Shown: positions 6,137-13,550 of the stretch, piece by piece
How positions within the stretch are numbered: position 1 is the stretch's first letter
How the letters are laid out: each line of letters opens with the position of its first letter
DNA from: JAAYJR01 sp964611525
GTDB taxonomy: Bacteria > Bacteroidota > Bacteroidia > Bacteroidales > Prolixibacteraceae
DNA length: 20,066 nt
Assembly (NCBI GenBank): GCA_964611525.1
Contig: CAZTAL010000037.1
Location: 1-20,066, forward strand
Direction of reading: 5' to 3'
The notes under the pieces: model-generated
What the model was told of the DNA's origin: nothing
What the model saw: only the letters and a program-made list of their open reading frames with translations
Databases searched by the model: none
Made by a program: the position numbers and the translations under genes

Positions 6137-7102
6137 ATGAAAGCAAAAGAAGCTTTATTTGATTATATAAGTACTGACAATGAATTTCAAATTTTAAATG
6201 GAGATAGTTTAAAAACTCTTAAGTCAATTGACGCCGGAAAATTTGATCTCATTATTACTTCGCCTCCATACAACGTGGGTAAATCTTATGAAACAAAAAC
6301 AAGCATTGAAAAATACTTAGAAACACAAGAAGGAATAATTGATGAGCTTGTTAGAACACTTTCAGACAAAGGAAATTTATGTTGGCAAGTTGGAAATTAC
6401 GTTGACAAAGGAGAAGTATTTCCTCTAGATATTTTTTATTATCATATATTTAAAAAGCATGGGTTAAGGCTTAGGAATCGTATTATCTGGCATTTCGGTC
6501 ATGGACTGCATGCATCTAATAGGTTTAGTGGCAGGGATGAAACTATTCTTTGGTTTAGTAAAACTGATAATTATATTTTTAATCTTGACGATGTCAGAAT
6601 TCCTGCCAAATATCCCGGGAAAAGACATTTTAAAGGACCTAAAAAGGGACAATTATCTGGAAATCCAAAAGGTAAAAATCCTTCAGACATTTGGGAAATA
6701 GTTTTACAGGACTGGGAATCTTGTATGTGGAATATTCCAAATGTAAAATCAAATCACCCGGAAAAAACGGAACATCCATGCCAGTTTCCGATTGAATTAG
6801 TTGAACGCTGTGTGCTTGCCTTGACAAATAAAAATAGTTGGATTCTGGATCCATTTTCCGGTGTCGGTTCAACTATAATTGCTTCATTGAAAAATAATCG
6901 AAATGCTATCGGGATTGAAAAAGAAAAAGAATATTGCAAAATTGCTAAACAAAGAATTAAAGATTTTAATGAGGGTAATTTAAAAATAAGACCAATAAAT
7001 AAACCGATTCATAAACCATCTGGGAAAGAGAAAGTTTCTCAATTTCCTAAAGAATGGGGACAACTACAACTTGAACCAAACAGAATAAATGGTGCTAAAT
7101 AA
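6137..7102 (+). CDS. Type II DNA methyltransferase, beta class
   Basis: This 321-residue DNA methyltransferase has catalytic motif IV (TSPPYNVGKS, residues 41-50) ahead of the AdoMet-binding motif I (LDPFSGVGSTIIAS, 237-250), with EHPCQFPIELVERCV (212-226) before motif I. This order defines the beta class (N6_N4_Mtase). SPPY is typical of N4-cytosine enzymes but also occurs in N6-adenine ones. A GTG precedes the ATG at 6134; I take the ATG at 6137 because the codons are adjacent and ATG is the usual start. A BglII-like endonuclease gene follows 9 nt downstream, so the target probably contains GATC. If the frameshift in that gene is real, this is now an orphan methyltransferase. Codon use and AT content match the cassette genes. 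Confidence 0.88.
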   Translation: MKAKEALFDYISTDNEFQILNGDSLKTLKSIDAGKFDLIITSPPYNVGKSYETKTSIEKYLETQEGIIDELVRTLSDKGNLCWQVGNYVDKGEVFPLDIFYYHIFKKHGLRLRNRIIWHFGHGLHASNRFSGRDETILWFSKTDNYIFNLDDVRIPAKYPGKRHFKGPKKGQLSGNPKGKNPSDIWEIVLQDWESCMWNIPNVKSNHPEKTEHPCQFPIELVERCVLALTNKNSWILDPFSGVGSTIIASLKNNRNAIGIEKEKEYCKIAKQRIKDFNEGNLKIRPINKPIHKPSGKEKVSQFPKEWGQLQLEPNRINGAK

Positions 7103-7111
7103 AAACCTATA

Positions 7112-7725
7112 ATGAAAATTGCTCAAAAGTATTCCCATTTAAATGGTGAAGAATATTTGATTGTTCATCATAAGAAATTATATCAAGAGATTAAGGATGT
7201 CATCAAAAGCGTCAATGCCAATGATTTTAGAACAAAAGTCAGTAAAGAAAAAAGAAAAATTGGCAATAAACTTTTTAGCCCGGTCGACTTGAATAAAGCT
7301 TTTGATAAGGAATTTGAAAAAAAAGGCTGGTTGGAAAGTAGATATAATTATTACATAACTCTCAATCGTGAGTTGATGGAGAAAAGTGTGCTAATGTCAG
7401 CTGCGGAACAAAAGCAATTCCTAATAGCCAATGGGGAAAAAGAGCAATTTATAGCTATAATCAAACGGACTTTGTTAAAGAAAAACTTGCGGTTGAAGTT
7501 CAATTTGGTAAGAATTCATTTGTGGCATATGACCTTTTTGTTAAGCATATGCTGTTTTATTCTGGTGGTGTAATAAACCTGGGAATCGAAATATTACCTA
7601 CAAAGAAAATGCAATGTGAAATGTCGTCCGGAGTAGCATACTTTGAAGGGGAAGTCTATAATGTGATGAGACAAGGAAGAAATAATCCACCAGTTCCATT
7701 ATTAATCTTAGGAATTGAACCTTAA
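7112..7725 (+). pseudogene. BglII/BstYI-like type II restriction endonuclease, frameshifted
   Basis: Two frames together give about 204 residues of one endonuclease. The first frame (from ATG 7112) encodes MKIAQKYSHLNGEEYLIVHH through LIANGE. After an A5 run at 7437-7441 the homologous reading moves to the -1 frame (RAIYSYNQTDFVKEKLAVEV and on) and continues to TAA 7723-7725. The first frame alone stops at 7573 with an unrelated tail. In the second frame, D (codon 7468), E (7495) and Q (7501) keep the +9/+11 spacing of the BglII active site D84, E93, Q95, and the AYDLFVKHM...GIEILPTK...SSGVAYFEGEVYN block is typical of the BglII family. One extra A in the run would restore a full gene, so it is either a recent inactivation or a homopolymer sequencing error. 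As read, the active site is lost. Confidence 0.8.
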
Positions 7726-8042
7726 AAAACAACAAACCGCTAAAAATATGGAAATATTAGCCAGATCAGTGGTGATTTTTTCAGTTCCTCTATCCTCTTT
7801 TCGAATAAGCCAAATAAATCCACTTCTTCTTAATTATATCCACGACCCGGCTTATCTTTATTTTGTCAATGTTTGGGACCATCAGCAATTTTGACTCATA
7901 ATGGGCTTCTAATGTTTTAAGTTCTTTATTAATGAAAGCGCATAAAGGATGAGAACGCTTAACCCGACTTTGCCATTTGTCCAATTTTTTCCCTGCCGGA
8001 AACCTGCCGGATTTGATCTAAAAACATTTAAAAGCCTTTATT
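7726..8042. other. Intergenic stretch with a possible minus-strand coding remnant
   Basis: No convincing gene. On the minus strand an open frame from about 8028 to 7790 reads IKSGRFPAGKKLDKWQSRVK and continues for 80 codons. It has no ATG and is preceded by a stop. Its composition looks protein-like, but I recognise no family, so it may be the 3' end of a decayed gene. CCTGCCGG occurs twice, separated by AAA (about 7992-8010). The sequence after the endonuclease stop (AAAAAACAACAAACCGC) resembles that after the dual-nuclease gene (AAAAAACAACAAAACGCC). No cassette start complementary to it was found, so this is not called an attC. Confidence 0.3.
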
Positions 8043-8073
8043 TTTGATTGTTAGTATTTATTAACTAACTATG
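8043..8073 (+). promoter_or_regulatory. Promoter with an embedded palindromic operator
   Basis: TTTG (8043-8046), a 19-nt spacer and TAACTATG (8066-8073, one mismatch to TAnnTTTG) form a Bacteroidota-type promoter ending 21 nt before the ATG. An inverted repeat, GTTAGT (8050-8055) and ACTAAC (8064-8069) with 8 nt between, fills the spacer and overlaps the -7 box. That is a classic position for a TetR-family repressor to block RNA polymerase. The downstream operon encodes a TetR protein, so autoregulation is likely; the assignment is inference. Confidence 0.6.
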
Positions 8074-8094
8074 CAATAAAAAAGTTTTTGAGTT

Positions 8095-8310
8095 ATGAAA
8101 AAAATATTGAATATACTAAGAATGCTTATAGCCGGCATGTTGGTATTTACTTCCGTTGCATTGACAATAACTTATTTGAGCGGAATTGAACGCCAAAATG
8201 AATTCATGGTTATTCTACATGTTATTTCAGGCATTTTGTATATTTTAGTTGTCATTTCAATTACTGTAAAAGAAAAACAACAACAACAACAACAACAACA
8301 ATTAAAATGA
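8095..8310 (+). CDS. Small two-helix membrane protein with a poly-Gln tail
   Basis: This 71-residue protein has two predicted transmembrane helices (about 9-28 and 36-57) and a short cytoplasmic tail ending in eight glutamines. The tail is encoded by an uninterrupted (CAA)8 run at 8278-8301. I do not recognise the family; small helical proteins next to TetR genes are often part of transport or stress operons. Its stop overlaps the TetR start as ATGA (8307-8310), so translation is coupled. It is preceded by a promoter with a palindromic operator. Confidence 0.7.
   Translation: MKKILNILRMLIAGMLVFTSVALTITYLSGIERQNEFMVILHVISGILYILVVISITVKEKQQQQQQQQLK
8278..8301 (+). repeat. (CAA)8 trinucleotide microsatellite
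   Basis: Eight perfect CAA units encode Gln8 at the end of the small membrane protein, 5 nt before the tetR start. Unit changes would alter the tail length without a frameshift and would vary the sequence just upstream of the tetR start codon. Confidence 0.9.
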
Positions 8311-8897
8311 CAACAGAACGACAGCAGGAAATTATTGAAACGGCTTTTGGGCTAATCAATGAAAAAGGTATCCAGGGACTGACCATAAAAAACCTGTCGA
8401 AAAGGCTGGGCATTACTGAACCGGCCATTTACCGGCATTTTGATAATAAAATTAAGATTTTGACAGCAATTCTCGATCTTCTGAAAAAAAATACCAGCGA
8501 AATATTTGAATCCGAATTGAAATCTGATCAAACGGCTATTAAGAAAGTTGAGCAGCTTTTTGAGAAACATTTCAAATCATTTGCTGAAATGCCTTCGCTG
8601 GCATCGGTGGTTTTTTCCGAAGAAATTTTCAGGAACGAAGAAAAGCTGATTAGCAAAATTTCGGAAGTGATTGAGTATAACAACCAAACCCTGAAGTCAA
8701 TTTTGAAAGAAGGACAGGAAAAAAGTGAAATCAGAAACGACATTGATGCTGACCACCTCGTTATTTTTATCATGGGAGCACTGCGGCTTTTTGTGAAGAA
8801 ATGGCAGTTTTCCGATTTTACCTTCAATCTTGAAAAAGAGGGCGCCAAATTAATTGAGTCTGTAAAACTTTTAATTTCAAAACGAAGGAACAACTGA
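8307..8897 (+). CDS. TetR/AcrR family transcriptional regulator
   Basis: This 196-residue protein has the usual TetR length. The N-terminal helix-turn-helix is clear: ETAFGLINEKGIQGLTIKNL followed by SKRLGITEPAIYRHFDNKIK (residues 11-50), with the conserved A-I-Y-R-H-F recognition helix. Residues 60-196 form the helical ligand-binding and dimer domain. The ligand cannot be inferred. It is coupled by ATGA to the small membrane protein, and a palindrome inside the operon promoter is its likely binding site. No efflux or enzyme gene follows; only degraded genes lie downstream, so a former target may have been lost. Confidence 0.93.
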   Translation: MTTERQQEIIETAFGLINEKGIQGLTIKNLSKRLGITEPAIYRHFDNKIKILTAILDLLKKNTSEIFESELKSDQTAIKKVEQLFEKHFKSFAEMPSLASVVFSEEIFRNEEKLISKISEVIEYNNQTLKSILKEGQEKSEIRNDIDADHLVIFIMGALRLFVKKWQFSDFTFNLEKEGAKLIESVKLLISKRRNN

Positions 8898-8898
8898 C

Positions 8899-9051
8899 GT
8901 GAGGGTGGGCGATGAAATCATTTCTGTAGAAAAGGATTGCCTGGTAGAAAGCCCGAAGGACATTGTGCACTGCCTTTCCAACAACTCCAATGCAGTCACC
9001 CGTATCCTGGTCGTAAAAGCACCGCGGCCCGTTAAAAAATCAAGGGTATGA
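8899..9051 (+). pseudogene. C-terminal fragment of a cupin protein
   Basis: From GTG 8899 a 50-codon frame reads VRVGDEIISVEKDCLVESPK, DIVHCLSNNS, then RILVVKAPRPVKKS. The pattern (GD-x-I-x-V-x5-V-x-S-P-x-D-I-x-H, then N-N-S, then L-V-V-K-A-P-R-P) matches the second half of a single cupin domain, including a His in the metal-ligand position. The first half, with the other ligands, is absent. The fragment is visibly GC-richer than its surroundings, which suggests a different origin. It begins 2 nt after the tetR stop, so it is probably a deletion remnant rather than a gene. Confidence 0.55.
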
Positions 9052-9101
9052 TGCAAAAAGAGGATTTCTGACCTTTCAAATTCACTATCGGATTTTGTAG
9101 C

Positions 9102-10402
9102 ATGGAATGTGAAATCCGTATTGATTTTACGATATGGTCAGGAAGTTTTTGTTTGTTAGTCAAAGGTTATGAGGACTTTAAACGAAATGTATCTGTAAGG
9201 GATTATGAACAAATCAGGGAATACATCGAAAAAATAATAAACGGCGGATCTGATATTTTATGGCCGGGTAAACCTGTTTTCATGAAACCGGTAACCTGGA
9301 TTTTATTAACGGAAAAATGATCTTTATACAGGGAAGCCCTGTTCTGGATTTAACAATTGGGATTCCGGCCGGAAGATTGTCTGGCATTGTAGCACATTTT
9401 GTTCCCGGTTATTTAAGAAAAAACCGCATGCCGTCAGCTGCTACAAACAGCATTGATGACTGGGAAACAAAAATTGATGCTATTGTTGATGAAACGATCA
9501 ATGAAAATATGACATTAATCAGCGGCATTCCCTCATGGTTGCAGATGTATTTCAAAAAGCTTATTGAAAAATCTGGAAAAAAACAGGTTAAAGATATTTT
9601 TCCAAACTTTAACCTGCTGATTACCGGAGGAGTGAACTTTGCTCCTTATAAACATCTGTTTGATCAGTTGATAGGAAGGCAAGTTGATAAACTGGAGGTT
9701 TATCCCGCATCTGAAGGGTTTTTTGCATACCAGGACAGTGTAGATGATGATCTGTTATTGCTGCTTAATGAAGGGATATTTTATGAATTTATTGAGCTGA
9801 ATGAAATTGGGAAAGAAAATCCTTCCAGATGCTTTATTAAGGATGTCAGAATGAATGTTAATTATGCATTGGTGATTAATTCCAATGCAGGACTTTGGGG
9901 TTATTTAATAGGTGATACGGTAAAATTTACTTCGCTGAATCCGCATAAAATAGTATTAACCGGAAGGATTGGCCATTTTATTTCAGCATTTAGAGAATAC
10001 TTGATAGCTGAAGAGGTTGAATCAGCTATTTCCGAAACGGCAACAGAGATGAATGTAAAAATCGTGGAATTTACAGTGGCACCACAGGTAAATCCCCTTA
10101 AAGATGAACTGCCCTTTCATGAATGGTTTATCGAGTTTAAGATCAAGCCAAAGGATATGGCACTATTTGCCCGAAAACTTGATAGAAAAGTGCAGTCCCG
10201 TAACTCTTACTATAAAGACCTGATTGAGGGGAAAGTGCTTCAAACCTTAAGAATTAGAAGTATTGTGCAAAATGGATTTCAGTCGTTTATGAAAAAAGAG
10301 GGTAAAATAGTCGGACAAAATAAAATTGTTCACTTGTCCAATGACAGAAAAATAGCTGAAAAGTTACAGGGGTATCTGGAGGATCAGGTCAGCATTCAGT
10401 AA
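9102..10402 (+). pseudogene. GH3-family acyl-adenylating enzyme, degraded
   Basis: Two out-of-phase pieces belong to one bacterial GH3 family gene (normally about 500 residues). The first (9102-9320) covers the N-terminal GYEDFKRNVSVRDYEQIREY and SDILWPGKP segments; about 70 residues before it are missing or scrambled. Near 9285-9300 the sequence jumps to GNLDFINGKMIFIQGSPVLD, which continues in the other frame (9317-10402) as an intact C-terminal two thirds (WETKIDAIVDET, YPASEGFFAYQDS, NAGLWGYLIGDTVKF). The junction lacks about 45-50 codons, including the SGTTSG-type phosphate loop needed to bind ATP. With an N-terminal loss, an internal deletion and a frameshift, it cannot encode an active enzyme. 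The role of bacterial GH3 proteins is poorly known. Confidence 0.82.
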
Positions 10403-10406
10403 ATCA

Positions 10407-10428
10407 TTTTGATTTCTATTAATCAAAA
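10407..10428. terminator. Possible bidirectional terminator
   Basis: TTTTGATT (10407-10414) and AATCAAAA (10421-10428) form an 8-bp stem around a 6-nt loop, between the end of the GH3 remnant and the end of the convergent secreted-protein gene. The stem is AT-rich and overlaps the latter's stop codon, so its strength is doubtful. Confidence 0.35.
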
Positions 10429-11450
10429 TTTTGGTAATGGCTTTTAAGTAAAAGATTTGTATCTGGCCTATCCGTAAAAATAGGTGAATTGGTATCTATT
10501 TTCACGGTTTCTCTTTTTGCTGTTAATCCTGGTATTATGCCTTTATAATCATATTCGTAATTACTGTGACGCACTCCGGAACTCTGGTTTATCTGATCCA
10601 GGATCCAATGATACATTAATGAAGGATCATAAATTGTAAAATCAATATAGTCAATATTTTTAACACCTTCTCCCGAATGCCAGTCGTCATATGATTTTAC
10701 TTTACCAACTCCAACCTTTGTGTTTTCGTTGAGTCTCCCTCCAACAAGTTCAACCGGTATTTTTACATTTCTTTTCCATAATTCGGCTTCCGCCTGTCTG
10801 ACCCCTGCAAGTTCCATCATTGCCAGTCCCAAGGCAGTGCATCCCGCTCCCTCATTAAAATACAGCGGCCAGTATGCTCCTCCATAGAACTCAGACTGTG
10901 AAAAACCTGAATCCGTTTTGGAAATAAATGTATTGTAAAATTCCAGTATTCGTTTAACAGCCTCTTCACTGATATAGTATGTTATGAAAGCCATCTCCTT
11001 TTTTTCTGAATAAAAATCAAGCTGATAATGCAGTTCCTCAGCAGACTGCATCCTGCCTTTCATCCCTATTCCCATGATACCCATTCCAACCTTTTCTTTG
11101 AATACATAATCTCTTTGTTCTTTGTCCGATTCATATGAAATTCCGGTCCACAAAGGTTCATCCAACATGGGAGAATCTAAATGAACAAATAAATGTCCCA
11201 GCATTCTTTTTTCTTTCCGGAATAAAGTCTGAAAGACTTCATTTACATACGATTTGTACAAAGCAGACGGAGATTGCCAGTCGAGTGGTTTTGCCGAACG
11301 TATTACGTAAATTGTTAATACATTTTCTTTTGCCTTGTTACCCGAAATTTCCTGTTGGGAAAAAGATGCCAGTGGCACTGAAATAATTAAAAAACAGATG
11401 CAAAAAAATCCGGTTAAAATGTTGATAAATAAATTTTGATATTTTTTCAT
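10419..11450 (-). CDS. Secreted protein of unknown function with possible His/Cys catalytic pair
   Basis: I start this at ATG 11450, giving 343 residues, because a clean signal peptide then begins the protein (MKK, hydrophobic 7-28, LASFS-QQ cleavage near 31). A longer form from 11492 would add 14 residues before it. I do not recognise the family. The mature part holds L-G-H86-L-F-V-H90-L-D and later NEGAGC204TALGLAMMEL. A His-containing strand before a Cys at a helix start resembles permuted papain-like folds (LRAT/YaeF type) and the DUF4105/Lnb group. That is only a pattern resemblance. It probably acts in the periplasm. It is convergent with the GH3 remnant and divergent from the serine hydrolase gene. 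Confidence 0.6.
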   Translation of the reverse strand: MKKYQNLFINILTGFFCICFLIISVPLASFSQQEISGNKAKENVLTIYVIRSAKPLDWQSPSALYKSYVNEVFQTLFRKEKRMLGHLFVHLDSPMLDEPLWTGISYESDKEQRDYVFKEKVGMGIMGIGMKGRMQSAEELHYQLDFYSEKKEMAFITYYISEEAVKRILEFYNTFISKTDSGFSQSEFYGGAYWPLYFNEGAGCTALGLAMMELAGVRQAEAELWKRNVKIPVELVGGRLNENTKVGVGKVKSYDDWHSGEGVKNIDYIDFTIYDPSLMYHWILDQINQSSGVRHSNYEYDYKGIIPGLTAKRETVKIDTNSPIFTDRPDTNLLLKSHYQNFD

Positions 11451-11776
11451 TAAAATAAAAATTATGCTCAGATTCACTTTTATAATATTCATTTCAAATC
11501 AGTATTTATAAATTTTTAGGGAAAAATAATTATCCATTTGTCAGGTAACATGTTTGGGATTTTAAATTTAATATAATTCAGGTGATTTTTAATGATAGCT
11601 TAATACTATGATCACGTTTGTCATTCCGTCTTTGTCTGTATATTAAAATATCTCAATCCCTGCTACTTTTGATATAAAAAACAAATATAATTAGATTCTG
11701 TTGCTATGAAATACTTTTTTATATAATTTTATATGTGTGTAACAATATATAAATATTAATCATAAATTATAAACCT
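11451..11776. other. Divergent intergenic region
   Basis: This AT-rich region separates the leftward secreted-protein gene and the rightward serine hydrolase gene. TACTTTTG (11664-11671, plus strand) and TATATTTG (minus strand, 11689-11682) both fit the -7 consensus, but neither has a well-placed -33 TTTG. No RNA gene or operator was recognised. Confidence 0.35.
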
Positions 11777-12997
11777 ATGCAGATCAGAAATTTAATCTTA
11801 TTTACATCACTTTTGATTGTATTTTTTTCTTGTAAACAGCCTGGTAAGGAACAGGGATTTTTTCCTTCGGAGGAAACATTAAAAATCTCATTAGATTCAC
11901 TTTTAGAGAAAAGTGACATCCCCTGCCTTGTAGTCATAGCTATAAATAAACATGGCGAAAAAATTACATATACTTATGGAAATGCTATATGGGATGAAAA
12001 CATTCCGGTTAAAGAAAATCATATTTTCCGGATTGCATCAATGACCAAACTGATAACGAGCGTTGCTGCCTTACAACTGGTAGAAAAAGGTTTAGTAGGC
12101 CTGGATGAGGATCTTTCCCGCCTCATGCCCGAAATGAGTGATATACCTGTTTTGACCGATGATAAAAGGTTAGTTGAAGGATCAAATCCAATTACATTAA
12201 GGCATCTGTTAACTCATACATCAGGTTTCGGGTATGTTTTTACAGATTCCTTGTTAGCAGTACACGACAGATCGGAATGGAGTTATGAGGATCTGCCAAG
12301 AAGATTCGAAAGCGGCACAAAATTTTTATACGGAACCAGTCTTGACTGGGCAGGGCGATTGGTTGAGAAAATATCAGGACTAAATATGGAGGAGTATTTC
12401 CGGAAGAATATTACAGGTCCTCTGGGTATGGATCGTACCTGGTGGAATTTGCCGGATTCCTTAAAAAATGAAATAGTATCCTATGGCTGGCGTGGAGATG
12501 ACGGGTTGCAAGAACTTGCCGTAAGACCTGATCGTATTCCCGAAGGAAAACAAAGATGCAAAGGCGGAGGAGGAATGTTCTCTTCACCTAAGGATTATAC
12601 AAAATTGCTGGCATGCCTGCTTAATGATGGTATTTATCCGAATGGCAGGATTCTTAATAAGGGAACCATTGATGAAATGTTTAAAGAACAAATAGATGGT
12701 ATTTCCATGGATATAAAAGATAATTACTATAAGATCAATTATTGCTGCGATTTCAGGGGATTGATAAAACCTGAATCAAACTGGGGACTGGCAGGGCTAA
12801 TTGACACAGAAACCACTTCATATGGCCGTAAAGAGGGCACTTTGCTATGGGGTGGGGTTTATAACACTTACTGGTATATTGACAGGGAATCTGGAATTGC
12901 AGCAAGTATTTATTCTCAGTATTTACCTTTTAATTACCATGCAACAACCTACCTGTTCGACAAATTTTCTGAATTGGTATATCAAAATGTAAAATAA
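11777..12997 (+). CDS. Lipoprotein serine hydrolase, beta-lactamase class C/PBP fold
   Basis: This 406-residue protein starts with a short lipoprotein signal ending LIVFFSC19, so it is probably membrane-tethered outside the cytoplasm. The body has the beta-lactamase/penicillin-binding-like fold: S88-M-T-K91 (the S-x-x-K nucleophile motif, in FRIASMTKLITSVAALQLVE), Y185-G-T-S for the Y-x-N motif, HLLTHTSGFGY (143-153) and a late LLWGGVYNTYW strand in place of KTG. This set is typical of the broad serine hydrolase family (esterases, D-aminopeptidases, EstB-like), not of a specific beta-lactamase. The substrate cannot be told; the nearby glycan genes make deacylation of a glycan or peptide one possibility. 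It appears intact. Confidence 0.88.
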   Translation: MQIRNLILFTSLLIVFFSCKQPGKEQGFFPSEETLKISLDSLLEKSDIPCLVVIAINKHGEKITYTYGNAIWDENIPVKENHIFRIASMTKLITSVAALQLVEKGLVGLDEDLSRLMPEMSDIPVLTDDKRLVEGSNPITLRHLLTHTSGFGYVFTDSLLAVHDRSEWSYEDLPRRFESGTKFLYGTSLDWAGRLVEKISGLNMEEYFRKNITGPLGMDRTWWNLPDSLKNEIVSYGWRGDDGLQELAVRPDRIPEGKQRCKGGGGMFSSPKDYTKLLACLLNDGIYPNGRILNKGTIDEMFKEQIDGISMDIKDNYYKINYCCDFRGLIKPESNWGLAGLIDTETTSYGRKEGTLLWGGVYNTYWYIDRESGIAASIYSQYLPFNYHATTYLFDKFSELVYQNVK

Positions 12998-13055
12998 ACA
13001 TCATAATTACAAATATTTATTGCATCTAAAAGAAAAACAACCACAGTTGCGGGAG

Positions 13056-13550
13056 CTACCCGGTGAACTGAAAATCATCTTTTAGATAAAAATTCATATC
13101 CTTTAGGGCAAGCCATGTCGCAAAAGCAATGCTAACGGCTTCCAAAGAGTAAAGTAAGGGATTCAATATTATATACCCATTAGAAGGAATAATTACGGGA
13201 AATCGTATTTTTTTGTCATCAGAAGCAGGATTTCCGGTATCCAGGGACGCTTTCAGTTTGTTTGCAGCAACGGTATCTTTTTCAAATTTCATACGGGCAA
13301 AATTGACCAGACAGGCTTCTCCTATTGCAGTAAAAAGTGAATCTGAAATTTCTGTCAGCAACGGGCGTTCTGCAATAAAATCCAGATCAGACAATTTCAT
13401 CCTTTCAATAGGGGATTGTGCTCTTGAACATGCCCAAATCACCGGGTTGTTTACAAATGTAAATTCAGTTAGTTCAGAATTTATTTCCAGATTTTCATCG
13501 TGGTTAAATTCATATCTGAAGGCGACTCCTTCGACTTTAATTCCATACTT
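13056..13550 (-). pseudogene. Unidentified gene fragment lacking a start
   Basis: An open frame of about 164 codons runs from 13550 to 13056 (KYGIKVEGVAFRYEFNHDEN to YLKDDFQFTG). It looks protein-coding throughout but has no ATG near its left end. The first usable start is GTG 13442, inside the apparent domain, and a stop in frame lies at 13553-13551, overlapping the 3' end of the beta-helix gene. The last 50 residues contain a hydrophobic stretch (YIILNPLLYSLEAVSIAFAT). I do not recognise it. It could be the tail of a gene whose front was deleted, or part of the beta-helix gene separated by a frameshift; that gene's end looks natural, which favours the first. Confidence 0.4.

Noticed and set aside
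7433..7442. Programmed -1 frameshifting in the endonuclease gene
   Set aside because: GGGGAAAAAG in this frame is not an X-XXY-YYZ heptamer, since the P-site codon would mispair. A 1-nt indel explains the data better.
7726..7770. attC after the endonuclease gene (ACAAACCGCTAAAAATATGG)
   Set aside because: No matching cassette start upstream of 6137 and no pairing L''/L' with a GTT core nearby.
7790..7984. Minus-strand 64-codon ORF
   Set aside because: It has only a TTG start, no recognised family, and an open frame that extends upstream without an ATG. Noted as a possible remnant, not called a gene.
8528..8893. 121-codon minus-strand ORF
   Set aside because: It is antisense to the tetR gene, which has clear TetR homology.
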